Shown in pieces: positions 19,883 to 29,057 of a DNA stretch of 64,000 nt (positions are counted from its first letter, which is position 1; each line of letters opens with the position of its first letter). Source of the stretch: JAIOQJ01 sp963718635 (GTDB taxonomy: Bacteria > Planctomycetota > Planctomycetia > Gemmatales > Gemmataceae); NCBI GenBank assembly GCA_963718635.1, contig OY970367.1, positions 3,472,001-3,536,000 on the forward strand. Direction: 5' to 3'. A model generated the notes under the pieces. The model made no database searches. It was given only the letters and a program-made list of their open reading frames with translations, and was not told where the DNA came from. A program made the translations under genes and the position numbers.

Positions 19883-21229
19883 TTGTCGTATCTGCTTAAT
19901 ACTCCTCAAGATGTAGCCGAGATGCTCGAACGTGTCGGCGTCGCTTCGATTGAAGAACTCTTTAGCCCAATTTCCGCCGAGCTTCGCCTCAAACGGCTGT
20001 TGGACATTCCGCCGGCGTTGTCAGAAATCGAATTGACAAATCATGCAACGGAGCTGGCTTCTGCAAACCAGGCTGCTGCCGATGACATCTGCTTTCTCGG
20101 AGGCGGCAGCTACGATCATTTCATCCCAAGCGTCGTCGATGCTATCGCTTCGCGTAGTGAGTTCTACACGGCCTACACCCCCTATCAAGCGGAAGCGAGC
20201 CAGGGGAGCTTGCAAGCTTTCTTCGAATACCAGACTTTGATCTGTCAATTGACGGGGATGGATGTGGCCAATGCTTCCCTGTACGAAGGTGGATCGAGCG
20301 TGGCCGAGGCAGTCCTGATGGCCTTGAACGTCTCAGAAGGCCGGCGCGAAGTGCTTATTGCCGAGAGCGTGCACCCCGAATATCGGGAAGTGTTGGCAAC
20401 CTATCTTGCGAATTTGCACGTGCAAATTGTGACGCTGCCAACCCCTAGTGGATTTCTCGATCCCGACGATTTACGAAAAGCGATTAGCGATAAAACCGTG
20501 GCCGTTGTGGTGCAACATCCGAACTTCTTTGGGCATCTCGAAGAGCCGCAGGCAATCGCCGATATTGCGCGCGAGCATGGTGCGCTGATGATCGTCAGCT
20601 TTGACCCGATCAGCCTTGGCCTGCTGACGAAACCGGGCGACTACGGCGCTGACATCGCCATTGCCGAAGGTCAATGTCTTGGCACGCCGATGGGGTACGG
20701 CGGGCCTTACCTGGGCATCATGGCTTGCCGTCAGGAGTTTTTGCGTAAAATTCCCGGCCGGCTGGTGGGCGAAACGGTCGATCGCAATGGCAAACGTTGT
20801 TGGGTGTTGACCTTGCAAACGCGCGAACAGCATATCCGTCGCGAAAAGGCCACGAGCAATATCTGCACCAATCAAGGCCTCTTCGCCTTGCGTGCCGCTG
20901 TCTATTTAACCGCTCTTGGCCCTCAGGGGTTGAAGGAGACGGCCGAGCTGTGCCTGCAAAAAGCCCATTATGCGGCCGACAAATTAAATGAGATTGCGGG
21001 AGTGACAACAAAGTTCAACCGCCCGTTCTTCAAAGAGTTCACCGTCAGTCTGCCCGTTGAAGTTCCCAAGTTGCTGAACGAACTTCGAGATCACCGACTC
21101 CATGCAGGGCTTAGCCTTGGTCGATGGTATCCCCAGTTTCAGGAATGCCTGACCGTGGCCGTCACCGAAAAACGGACGCGCCGCGAGATCGATGCCCTTG
21201 CAACTGCTGTTGCTGCTCGGCTTGCCTAA
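19883..21229 (+). CDS. gcvPA: Glycine dehydrogenase (decarboxylating) subunit 1
   Basis: N-terminal half of the split glycine cleavage P-protein. TTG 19883 is chosen as start because GGGAGGA lies 8 bases upstream and the product then begins SYLLNTPQDVAEML like its relatives. Length about 449 residues, normal for the family. Recognisable stretches include FLGGGSYDHFIP near residue 75, YTPYQAEASQGSLQAFFEYQ near 105, and EGQCLGTPMGYGGPYLGI near 265. It forms a heterotetramer with GcvPB (9199-10689), which is separated from it by about ten unrelated genes. The gene is intact. Confidence 0.96.
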   Translation: MSYLLNTPQDVAEMLERVGVASIEELFSPISAELRLKRLLDIPPALSEIELTNHATELASANQAAADDICFLGGGSYDHFIPSVVDAIASRSEFYTAYTPYQAEASQGSLQAFFEYQTLICQLTGMDVANASLYEGGSSVAEAVLMALNVSEGRREVLIAESVHPEYREVLATYLANLHVQIVTLPTPSGFLDPDDLRKAISDKTVAVVVQHPNFFGHLEEPQAIADIAREHGALMIVSFDPISLGLLTKPGDYGADIAIAEGQCLGTPMGYGGPYLGIMACRQEFLRKIPGRLVGETVDRNGKRCWVLTLQTREQHIRREKATSNICTNQGLFALRAAVYLTALGPQGLKETAELCLQKAHYAADKLNEIAGVTTKFNRPFFKEFTVSLPVEVPKLLNELRDHRLHAGLSLGRWYPQFQECLTVAVTEKRTRREIDALATAVAARLA

Positions 21230-21446
21230 GCTATCGTTTCAATTTATCTCCTTCTTCAAACCCTGACGGCCATGCCGATAATGCGGGTCGCTCATATCGT
21301 GCCGCCTTGTCGATCGACCTCCTTTTTGTGGGAAGCCGCTTTTCCTGCCCTTCGAACAATCAGCGATCTAGGCTTCGAAGGATTGTTACCCTTACGCGAT
21401 TCGCCTCAGCGTTCGGAGCGCGGCCTCCGGCAATGGATTTCCCGGC

Positions 21447-22583
21447 ATGATTCAGACAAAACTTTACGCTCGTCCTCGCGCCTCGGCGACTGCCGATGTG
21501 GACGACTTCGATCAGCTCGATGCCACGGTTCGGCTCAATCAAAACCAGCCGTTCGCACTCGGGCCTAGATCGCTCGACCACATCCAGAATCTCGGGCCCT
21601 ATCGACTCGTCCGCCAGCTTGGCTGTGGCGGCATGGGGATCGTCTTTGAAGCCCAGCACGTCACGACGCTGGAAGATTTTGCGATTAAAGTGCTACGGCC
21701 TACTCTTTCAGCCGACCCCGATGCAAAGCTCCGCTTTTCGCGTGAAGCCCAAGCTATGGCGGCTATCGATCATTCGCGCATCGTCCCCGTCGTGGAAGTC
21801 GGCAAAGCGCATGGCATTCCGTATATCGTTATGCCTTTATTGCGGGGTGAAACACTTGAAGATCGGCTACAACGCGGGCCCAAAATGGCCGTCGAAGAAC
21901 TGGCGCGTATTGGCATCCAGATTGCCGAGGGGCTCGATGCCGCACACCAGTTGGGGCTAATCCATCGTGACATCAAGCCGGCCAATGTCTGGTTGGAAGA
22001 ACCGTTCGGCAGCGTCCGCCTGCTCGATCTCGGCTTGGTTCGCGCCATCACCAAAGATACGTTGCTCACCCATAGCGGCATCGTGATGGGAACGCCCGCC
22101 TATATGTCTCCCGAACAATCGCGCGGGGCCAAGCTCGATGCCCGTAGCGATCTCTTCAGCCTCGGCTGCCTGCTTTATCAGATGGCCGTCGGCGTACGGC
22201 CCTTTGATGGGCCTACGCCGCTGGGCGTGATGCATCAGTTGGAAACCTATCATCCGCCGCGCGTCAGCGTGAAGAACCCGGCCGTGCCGATCATGCTGTC
22301 GAATTTGGTGATGGAATTGCTGGCCAAGCAAGCGAAAGATCGCCCCGCTTCAGCAGCCATCGTGATGGATCGGCTGCGGCGCATTCCCTTGCACGAACCG
22401 ATACACCCGTTGGCGCCCTTGGTCGTTGCCCCACGACCCGATGCCGTGCGTCAACGTTACGACCACCCTGACGCTATCCCCACTGGCGAAATCGGCGGCC
22501 ACCCCGTCGGCAGTTGGCTCTTCTTCACCATCTCGATGACCCTCGCCGCCACCGGCGGCTTCTGGCTGCTGGCGGGGCGCTGA
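21447..22583 (+). CDS. Membrane-anchored Ser/Thr protein kinase (Hanks type)
   Basis: About 378 residues. The kinase domain spans about residues 55-305: glycine loop LGCGGMGIVFEA, Lys in FAIKVLRP, catalytic loop HRDIKPANVWLEE, metal motif written LDLGLVRA (DLG instead of DFG), and activation segment GTPAYMSPEQ. A single C-terminal membrane helix (WLFFTISMTLAATGGFWLLA) anchors it with the kinase in the cytoplasm and no extracytoplasmic sensor. DLG for DFG is common in planctomycete kinases and compatible with activity. The 220 bases upstream hold no gene. Downstream is a repeat hairpin. Confidence 0.9.
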   Translation: MIQTKLYARPRASATADVDDFDQLDATVRLNQNQPFALGPRSLDHIQNLGPYRLVRQLGCGGMGIVFEAQHVTTLEDFAIKVLRPTLSADPDAKLRFSREAQAMAAIDHSRIVPVVEVGKAHGIPYIVMPLLRGETLEDRLQRGPKMAVEELARIGIQIAEGLDAAHQLGLIHRDIKPANVWLEEPFGSVRLLDLGLVRAITKDTLLTHSGIVMGTPAYMSPEQSRGAKLDARSDLFSLGCLLYQMAVGVRPFDGPTPLGVMHQLETYHPPRVSVKNPAVPIMLSNLVMELLAKQAKDRPASAAIVMDRLRRIPLHEPIHPLAPLVVAPRPDAVRQRYDHPDAIPTGEIGGHPVGSWLFFTISMTLAATGGFWLLAGR

Positions 22584-22615
22584 GAGCGATCATTGGTGCG
22601 AAGCACAAAAGGCGA

Positions 22616-22686
22616 GCTCAGCAGCGTAAGCTGCCGGGTGAAGCACGGAACCCGATTGCTCACGCAATTCGGCTCGCCTTTAGCTA
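22616..22686. repeat. Inverted repeat (GCGTAAGCTGCCGGGT type)
   Basis: Outer arms AGGCGAGC / GCTCGCCT and an inner pair GCGTAAGCTGCCGGGT ... ACCCGATTGCTCACGC form a long stem-loop downstream of the kinase gene. The same inner unit recurs inside another repeat at 51222-51276. Confidence 0.7.
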
Positions 22687-22793
22687 ACGGCACTGAACAG
22701 AGTCGAACTTACGACTCACTCAAAAAACGAATGCCCGGGTCAATATAACAGAGCCATCGTTGACAAATGACTCAAGAAATCAGGATCGAATCA

Positions 22794-23240
22794 ATGAAGA
22801 ATTACCCGATGCGTTTAGCCGCTATTGTCTTACTTTTGCTCACTCACGCCGCTACGCGTGCAGAGGATCCGAAATTTGCGCGGTTGAAGACTAAGGATTT
22901 GGCCACGGCGAATGCCCCCGATCTTCGCGGCGGAATTATTTTCAAAGGCGGCGCGTTCGATTTATCGGGTTCGCCGAGCGCCATGATTTTAGCCGACTTC
23001 AAAGACTCCGGTGTGCGGTTTGTGCATGTCAAAATGATCTACAAAGGCGAGTACGTTGATCCAAACACCACCATTCGCGGTTACCTCTATCACTTGAAGG
23101 ACGAGACGTACGATCGTTACTTTTTCGTGTCTAAGGCAGGGGTCCAAAATCCGGACGATGTGCAACGCTATGTCATTGATTATAACGATGCCGGCGAGCC
23201 ATTGGCCTATTTCCAAGGTCGCTTCGCCGCGAAGCCGTGA
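22794..23240 (+). CDS. Small secreted protein of unknown function
   Basis: About 148 residues from ATG 22794 (AGGA ribosome site upstream); an in-frame ATG at 22767 would place the signal peptide internally. The signal peptide MKNYPMRLAAIVLLLLTHAA is followed by a mature domain of about 125 residues with mixed strands (FVHVKMIYKGEYVDPNTTIR, YDRYFFVSKAG). I do not recognise the family. It is flanked on both sides by repeat hairpins and is probably monocistronic. Confidence 0.6.
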   Translation: MKNYPMRLAAIVLLLLTHAATRAEDPKFARLKTKDLATANAPDLRGGIIFKGGAFDLSGSPSAMILADFKDSGVRFVHVKMIYKGEYVDPNTTIRGYLYHLKDETYDRYFFVSKAGVQNPDDVQRYVIDYNDAGEPLAYFQGRFAAKP

Positions 23241-23761
23241 TACTCGTTGCGATGTTGCCGCACAGTATTTTGTCGCTATCGCCAGTTGATGCATTTCAAT
23301 TTCGAGCGCGCCTAAGCTAGTATGAGGCGTAATCGACCGCAGAGCGCCAACGTAAAAACAACAAACCCGTTACCCGCGGCGCGGAGGCTTTGCGCAGCGA
23401 AGCGCTCGCTAGTGAAGCCGCGACGCGAAGGCTTTGCACAGCGGAGCGATTTCGGCGTCCAAGCGCACCGCAATGCCTTCGCTTCGCGGTTAACGTGCAC
23501 TGGCGCCTGTAGACAAAAGCGTCGGGCTTGTTTGACACTCGAACGCCCGACGCTCAATCGCGTGTCATTCTGACGGCCAACCTTATGGAAACATTTCCAT
23601 AACGTCAAACACAAAAAAATCGTGGGAAAACTCGCGCGGCTGGCAAAAACTCGGCTTGGAAGGCGAGTGAAACGGAGAGACCGGGGAGGCCAGTCGCCAC
23701 GAGTGGCTACACTCCTCCATAATGTCCAAGACCTCGCCGGAGCGAGGTCTTGGACGGAGCC
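23241..23761. repeat. Repeat-filled intergenic block (two interspersed families)
   Basis: No gene is seen. At 23371-23491 lies a unit rich in GCGAAGGCTTTGC and GCGCAGCGAAGCG (family also at 33525, 34035 and 51165). At 23525-23640 lies a unit containing a palindrome GGAAACATTTCC followed by CGTGGGAAAAC, the same composite element found at 33447, 33960, 55740 and 55880. The last 100 bases carry no clear signal except an inverted GACCTCG motif near 23730. Confidence 0.7.
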
Positions 23762-25850
23762 TTAAGGTTTCTTTGGCGGCGGAGCCGGTGCCGGGTTTAC
23801 TTTGGGCGCCGGGGGAGGAGGCGGCGGCGCGGGATGAACAACGGGCGCCGGTGGGTTGACCTTCGGCGCCGGAGGAGGCGGAGGCGCGGGATGAACAACG
23901 GGCGCCGGTGGGTTCACCTTCGGTGCCGGAGGAGGAGGCGCAGGGTGAACGACAGGCGCCGGTGGGTTCACCTTCGGCGCCGGGGGAGGAGGAGGAGGCG
24001 CGGGGTGAACAACAGGCGCCGGATTTACTTTCGGGGCTGGCGGTGGCGCCGGGGCAGGGTTGACCTTCGGCACTGGAGGAGGCGCCGGCGGCGTTACCTT
24101 TGGTTCTACTTTGGGCATTGGCGGAGGCGCTAGTTTCGGTTCGGCCTTTGGTTCAACCTTGGGCGCCGGCGTTACTTTCGGCTCCACTTTGGGCATCGGC
24201 GGAGTTACTTTCGGTTCTACTTTTGGTTCAACCTTGGGCACCGGCGGAGTTACTTTCGGTTCTACTTTTGGTTCAACCTTGGGCATCGGCGGAGTTACTT
24301 TCGGTTCTACTTTCGGTTCAACCTTGGGCATCGGCGGAGTCACTTTCGGCTCGACTTTCGGATCCGCCTTCGGTTCACCTTTCGGCATCGGTGGGTTTAC
24401 TTTCGGCTCGACCTTTGGCGTCGGTGCTGTTTTGTGTTCCGGCGTTGGTTGTGTCGGCGGCGCTGGTGGCTGGGCTCGCTTCGGCGTAGTGGACGGCGTT
24501 GTTGTAACCAGTGCCGTCGCCCGAGCCGGCACGGTCTTTGGCACTTCCAGTTTCACGGTACGCGGTGCGGCCTTGGCACTCGGCTCAGTTGCCGGCTGAG
24601 CAGCCAGCTTAGTTTCCTGCTGCGAGCGCTGTTGAGCGAACGCGTGAAGTTGACGGGCTGCCTGTTGCTGCTCGATTCGGCTTTCCTGCGATACCGCGTG
24701 TAGCTTGACTTCCGGGTTCGCCTTCGCGGTCGCAGCGATCGTTGAAAGCATCTGAACCTGGTTCACGTTCACTGTCTTATTGTTGATGATCGTCGTGTTG
24801 TTCACCGTCGAGCTATTATTGATAACGGTGTTCTGCTGGGCCAATGTCTGCGGAGGCGCCGGAATATCGCCACGGTAACGACCTTGATACAAGTTGTTGA
24901 TGCCGCGCTCCCATCCTCGATCATTGCGATGGGCCACGCGATAGTAGCTCAGCATCGGATCGTACCAGCCGGCGCCGATGGCCAAGTTTGGCCCGGCCGA
25001 GTAGCCAACCCAAGAGGTGAAGCCTTGGCCGGCATACTGGTTGCCGAAGTAATCGCCGAAATAATAACGGCCAAACCCACGGCGAACGAAGAGAGCGCCG
25101 AATAAGCAATTGTCTTGCACAACCAAGTTGGGAGTCCAGGCGTAGTTGTTGCCGCCATAGACGGATTGAGGGATGTAAACCGGAGCGAAGAGCATGCCGC
25201 GGTCGGCAAGCGGGTAATCCCAATAGCCTTCGATGTAAATATAGCCGGCCGGGGTCCAACGGAAGTGGGCGGGAACCCAAATCCAGCCAGCGCTGTAGTT
25301 GATCCAATGCCCCGGACGCCACATATAGCGATCGCGATAGACCCAATTGCCAGGTACGTAGATGGAGGTCTCGCTCGGCTGAGGCGTCCCGGGACCTTGA
25401 TCGAGAGTGGCAGGGGGTTCGGGGAGATATTGAACGTCGGCCTGCTGGCCGGAGACTTGATTCCAGAAGCCGCCTACCCATTGCCAGCCATCGCCTGCTT
25501 GGCGCCAACTGCCTGGCATCCAAACTCGGTCGGGTGGCGGGACTGCGCCAGAAGCCGCTGACCCAGATAAAGTCTTGGCGATCTCCATCCCACGACCAAT
25601 AGCCCGGCAGCCAGATGACGTTGTCGCCATCCGGTTTTTGATCGGGCGGTAATTCATCAACGGGGGCCGGTGGCTGTTTCGGGACGATCGGACCGGCGAT
25701 CGGTTGCTGATCAGTGGGCATGGCGAAGCCTTCGTGGATCGGCCCGCGTGCAAGAACTTCCACGCCGTTGTCGTCGGCAGCAGCAAGCCGCTGGGCTGCA
25801 AGGCTAAAGAGGGCAAGGCTCGTTAGCAGCATGAATGGACGGAGAAACAT
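23762..25850 (-). CDS. YXWGXW-repeat secreted protein with long proline-rich tail (frame-shifted)
   Basis: Starts at ATG 25850 with a signal peptide (MFLRPFMLLTSLALFSLAAQ). The N-terminal domain has tryptophan repeats of the YXWGXW family: VIWLPGYWSWDGDRQDFIWV, VWMPGSWRQAGDGWQWVGGF, IYVPGNWVYRDRYMWRPGHW. One extra C near 25535 shifts the frame between the first two repeats; restored, about 695 residues result. Asn/Thr-rich and Gln-rich linkers follow. The last about 230 residues are tandem Pro/Val/Lys repeats (KVEPKVTPPMP, then PKVNPPAPVVHPAPPPP), ending PPPKKP. It is probably an exported, extended surface or periplasm-spanning protein. Function unknown; such proteins are abundant in planctomycetes. 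Confidence 0.8.
23790..24420 (-). repeat. Coding tandem repeats in the proline-rich tail
   Basis: Two blocks: about 24160-24420 encodes units of KVEPKVEPKVTPPMP (period near 45-60 bases), and about 23790-24060 encodes units of PKVNPPAPVVHPAPPPP (period near 60). Copies differ by a few bases, so the number is likely to vary between strains and to be prone to misassembly. Confidence 0.8.
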
Positions 25851-26071
25851 GGGAAACCTCAGAGAAGATACGTCGATTGGTGCGGAAAGGTCGGCACCAG
25901 AGCAACGGGGGATACGGTTTGACTTGCGCATCAAGTTGGCAGTAAGTCGATTATAGGGCAACATTTGTGCCGACGCTCAGAATTGAACAAATGACCAAGG
26001 CAGCATGGATAAATCGGTATATTCGCCCTAATGTACTCATCACGCGGAGCGTGACGAGTACATCGGGACGC

Positions 26072-26515
26072 TCACTCATCCGCAATATCGGGTAGCGAAA
26101 GCAACTTCAGATAATGCCGTTCTCTGATGCGCATCTCAGCTCTATCTTTTGGCTTCACATCATCGTAGCCGCAGAGGTGGAGAAGGCCGTGGATGACGTA
26201 AAGATAAAGCTCCGTCTCAACAGGATGCCCTCGTTCGGCCGCTTGAGCAATAGCCACCTCGACGCCGATTACCAGTTCGCCTTCGAGCACTCGAGCATTT
26301 GAAGATCCCGATGGAAACGTGATAACGTCGGTCGGCTCATCGTGATCGAGGAACTGTTTATTGATCCGGTGAATGGTCGTATTATCCACGAAAGCAAGAC
26401 TGATTTTGGCTTCCTTGACAGCTTCCCCTTCCAAGACAATGCGCGAGACCTCGCGCAACTGAGCATAAGGGAGTTCAATGATTTCTTGCGGGCTAGCGAT
26501 CGAAGTGCGAATCAT
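26072..26515 (-). CDS. ybeY: Endoribonuclease YbeY, 16S rRNA maturation factor
   Basis: About 147 residues, the usual length. The zinc-binding signature HGLLHLCGYDD (near residue 109) matches HGxLHLxGYDH with the last His replaced by Asp. The family motif LDHDEPTDVITFP is near residue 56. Its ATG overlaps the stop of the upstream MFS-acyltransferase gene by four bases (ATGA), so it is the last gene of a three-gene operon. The His-to-Asp change at the third ligand position is worth noting, but such variants occur. Confidence 0.95.
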   Translation of the reverse strand: MIRTSIASPQEIIELPYAQLREVSRIVLEGEAVKEAKISLAFVDNTTIHRINKQFLDHDEPTDVITFPSGSSNARVLEGELVIGVEVAIAQAAERGHPVETELYLYVIHGLLHLCGYDDVKPKDRAEMRIRERHYLKLLSLPDIADE

Positions 26516-28353
26516 GATTCCTGCTCCGGCACAGCTTCATCGGGCGCGTCGTTCTTGAAGGGGTCAAAGGGGGGCAAATTGAACAAGCTTCGTGCTTCGA
26601 GCACGTGCTTCATCAGTTCCGTCCGCGTTTTCATGTGCGCTTCGAGAATCGTTGATTCAAGCATTATCGGCCCGATCACGCCCACGCCGATGCGCCGGCG
26701 GATGTCAGTCTTTTTATTACGAAAAGGAGGGCCATTGCGATAAGAGACCATACTGCCCCAGTTCCCTTGGATCCAGCAGGCAAAAACGGGAGTTTTCGGC
26801 CGTGCGGTTAAGATGTGCCAGACGCCGCGGGCGAAACGGCGCAACTCCTGCGACTCTTTCCGCCTTAACCAGCCTTCGGGGAAAATAATGATGCACTCGC
26901 CTCGATCTAAGGCGGCCGTGGCCTCATCAATCTCGGGAGTCTCCTTGCGCATGGCGGCGTCGGGAACGCGTATGCCGTGCAGAATATGCCGCATGATCCA
27001 GGAAATCCAAGGCATATCGTAATATTTGCTCGTCATCATCGGCGTCACGGCCGGCGGCAAAACCTTGGCCAGCCAGAAGGGGTCGAACCAAGCCGCGTGA
27101 TTGGCGATTACGATCGCCGGACCGCGCCAAGGCAACTCAGCCACGCCAGGGCCAATAGCGCGGACGCGGTATAACGGCCAGAAGATCGCTTCGAGGAATA
27201 ACTCGAAAACACCGCGAAAAAAGCAGACGCAAGCGACTACGGCACCTAAGAACGCAAGCCCGAAGGCTGTATTAAAGAAGAGATCGCGTTGATCGGGAAA
27301 AGAGATCACGGCAGCCAGAAAACAAGCGGTTACGATAGCGGCGCCAGCCCCAAGCAACGCCCCGCCTTGGCCTCGCGAGGTTTCGGACTGATTGATTGTG
27401 TAAACAGTCAGGAGAGGGGGAAGCATCAGCCCGATGCAAAATCCGATGCCGGCGGCGGCTAACGACCAGTCGTCGCTGATGGCTGTATAAACGAAGCAGA
27501 GGAAGAGCCCGCCTGAGGCCAAAGGAATCAGTCCCGAGCTGCGATAGGCGTGGCGTTGCAAACCGGAAAGAGCTGCGCCTAAGCTAAAGTAGACGAGAAA
27601 CGGTAGGCGGGATTCGCGCGGAAGCAGCTTCGCCTCCAGTCCGAGAACGATGGAGATCAGACTGCAAAGCAGCAGCAGAGCGGCGCTCCCCTGACGACTC
27701 TTCGCAATAGCCACGGTCGTTTGCAGCAAAGGCTTGATCAAACCTTTCGCTATGCATGCGGGATGCACAACGGGAAAGGACGTCATCAACAGCAGGATCA
27801 ACGCAAGCCCATAGCCGACATGGCCATATTGCAAGGGCAAGGGCATCCCCGCTTGAGCCGGCTCTTTGCCTGCCGCGATGAAACCGAGGCAGAGGCCAAT
27901 AGAGCAAGTCACTGCGAAAATGCTGAATAGAGTCGGCAAGGGGAATCGCGCCCATCGCGCTGCCTCGGGCAGCATAGCGAAAGCACAAGCGCGGAAGCAG
28001 GCCGATTCGCATGCCAGCGCGGCAATGCAAAACACCCAGTACCGATCGCCCAGCAGCTGCGAGCCATAGGGGAAGGCCACAATCATCGCGAGACCAGTCA
28101 GGGTCGATGCGATCATTAAGAGCCGGCGGTAGTGACTCGATGCTAGTGCGCCGATCAACGGCGCGAGCGCGAAAGCCGGGACAGCATAAAGCCCAAGCCA
28201 AAGAAAAAGACTGGCGATGCTGATTTCCGGACCAACAGGGCCTTGCGAGAAGATCGCAAATGCGCTGACCGCACTATGCCCAAGTGTACGGCCGAAAACA
28301 GCCGCGACGAACGCCGCCAAGTGAAGGCGAGAAAGATTAGCGGACAGGTTCAT
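26512..28353 (-). CDS. MFS transporter fused to PlsC-type 1-acylglycerol-3-phosphate acyltransferase
   Basis: About 613 residues in two parts. Residues 1-395 form an MFS-like bundle of about 12 hydrophobic helices. Residues about 405-600 are a PlsC acyltransferase domain with the catalytic NHAAWFD (HX4D, near residue 418) and the substrate motif FPEGW (near 494). The arrangement resembles the LplT-Aas pair, in which a lysophospholipid flippase is joined to its acyltransferase. I infer uptake or flipping of lysolipids followed by re-acylation at the inner membrane. Four-base overlaps with genes on both sides show tight translational coupling with ybeY and the metallopeptidase-like gene. Confidence 0.85.
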   Translation of the reverse strand: MNLSANLSRLHLAAFVAAVFGRTLGHSAVSAFAIFSQGPVGPEISIASLFLWLGLYAVPAFALAPLIGALASSHYRRLLMIASTLTGLAMIVAFPYGSQLLGDRYWVFCIAALACESACFRACAFAMLPEAARWARFPLPTLFSIFAVTCSIGLCLGFIAAGKEPAQAGMPLPLQYGHVGYGLALILLLMTSFPVVHPACIAKGLIKPLLQTTVAIAKSRQGSAALLLLCSLISIVLGLEAKLLPRESRLPFLVYFSLGAALSGLQRHAYRSSGLIPLASGGLFLCFVYTAISDDWSLAAAGIGFCIGLMLPPLLTVYTINQSETSRGQGGALLGAGAAIVTACFLAAVISFPDQRDLFFNTAFGLAFLGAVVACVCFFRGVFELFLEAIFWPLYRVRAIGPGVAELPWRGPAIVIANHAAWFDPFWLAKVLPPAVTPMMTSKYYDMPWISWIMRHILHGIRVPDAAMRKETPEIDEATAALDRGECIIIFPEGWLRRKESQELRRFARGVWHILTARPKTPVFACWIQGNWGSMVSYRNGPPFRNKKTDIRRRIGVGVIGPIMLESTILEAHMKTRTELMKHVLEARSLFNLPPFDPFKNDAPDEAVPEQES

Positions 28354-28811
28354 AAGGCGGTAGGGCCATCGGAAGGAAAGGGATGAGTGTGGTCATGCGG
28401 TTCATCGCCAAACGGATCGGGGTTGGCGTCAAAGCGTTCGAGATCGCGATCGCTGTAGCCAAAGTGATGAGCCAATTCGTGGACGACCGTCTTGCGAATC
28501 TCGGTGCGCAAGCGCTTCGGTTCGGGAAACTCTTCTTCGTGAGGCAGTTTGAAAATCCACAGCCGATGCATCATATCCTGCGTGTCGATGACGTCGGAGG
28601 CCCAGCCGGAAGGGAGCTCCAGCGGATCGAACAGTCCAAACAGCGTATCGCCCTCTTCAATCTCCTCGGGCGTAATGCCGGCCCGCAGCAGGAGTTCCTC
28701 ATCCGGCTCGTCGGCAACCTCGACAACGACGTTATCCAGAAACGGCCCGAATTCCTTTGGCAGCGTCTCCATGACGCGAGCAACCAATCTTCCAAATTCA
28801 CGCCGCGTCAT
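28350..28811 (-). CDS. DUF1025 / MpaA-like zincin metallopeptidase family protein
   Basis: About 153 residues with the motif VVHELAHHFGYSD (HExxH, near residue 112) and acidic N-terminal helices typical of the small bacterial metallopeptidase-like family (PF06262). It is cytoplasmic, with no signal peptide. First gene of the operon with the MFS-acyltransferase and ybeY, with an ATGA overlap. The role of the family is not established. No clear ribosome site is seen before ATG 28811. Confidence 0.8.
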   Translation of the reverse strand: MTRREFGRLVARVMETLPKEFGPFLDNVVVEVADEPDEELLLRAGITPEEIEEGDTLFGLFDPLELPSGWASDVIDTQDMMHRLWIFKLPHEEEFPEPKRLRTEIRKTVVHELAHHFGYSDRDLERFDANPDPFGDEPHDHTHPFPSDGPTAL

Positions 28812-28883
28812 CGGGATGAACCAGTCCGGGTAGAGGAAAAGCTTGTTGTAGGAAGAAGCGAGGCTTCAGGCTTGTGGCGAAAC

Positions 28884-28942
28884 AACGAGCCTGAAGCGCC
28901 AATGAAGAATTGGCTTGCTCTTCACTGGCGCTTCAGGCTCGT
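28884..28942. repeat. Inverted repeat with CGAGCCTGAAGCGCCA arms
   Basis: CGAGCCTGAAGCGCCA is paired with its reverse complement TGGCGCTTCAGGCTCG across about 25 bases. A further partial copy (AGGCTTCAGGCTTGTGGCG) is immediately upstream at 28861. Lies in the 246-base gap between two minus-strand genes. Confidence 0.7.
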
Positions 28943-29057
28943 GCAACTTCGAACGGTAGACACCGGTAACCCACCCAGGCGCTGGATGAACTCGAACGGG
29001 TGTTTGCGCAAGGCCTTCACCCACCCTACAAAATTACAAACTCTGATCGCCCACTCT

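Noticed and set aside
22687..22766. Sequence with GAGTCGAACTTACGACTC considered as tRNA part
   Set aside because: No cloverleaf or anticodon arm can be formed; no tRNA was found in the window.
23790..24420. Regular repeats considered as a CRISPR array
   Set aside because: They are coding tandem repeats without unique spacers and lie inside an open frame.
24060..24599. Gly/Phe/Ser-rich plus-strand frame of 179 codons
   Set aside because: Antisense reading of the proline-rich tail repeats of the YXWGXW protein.
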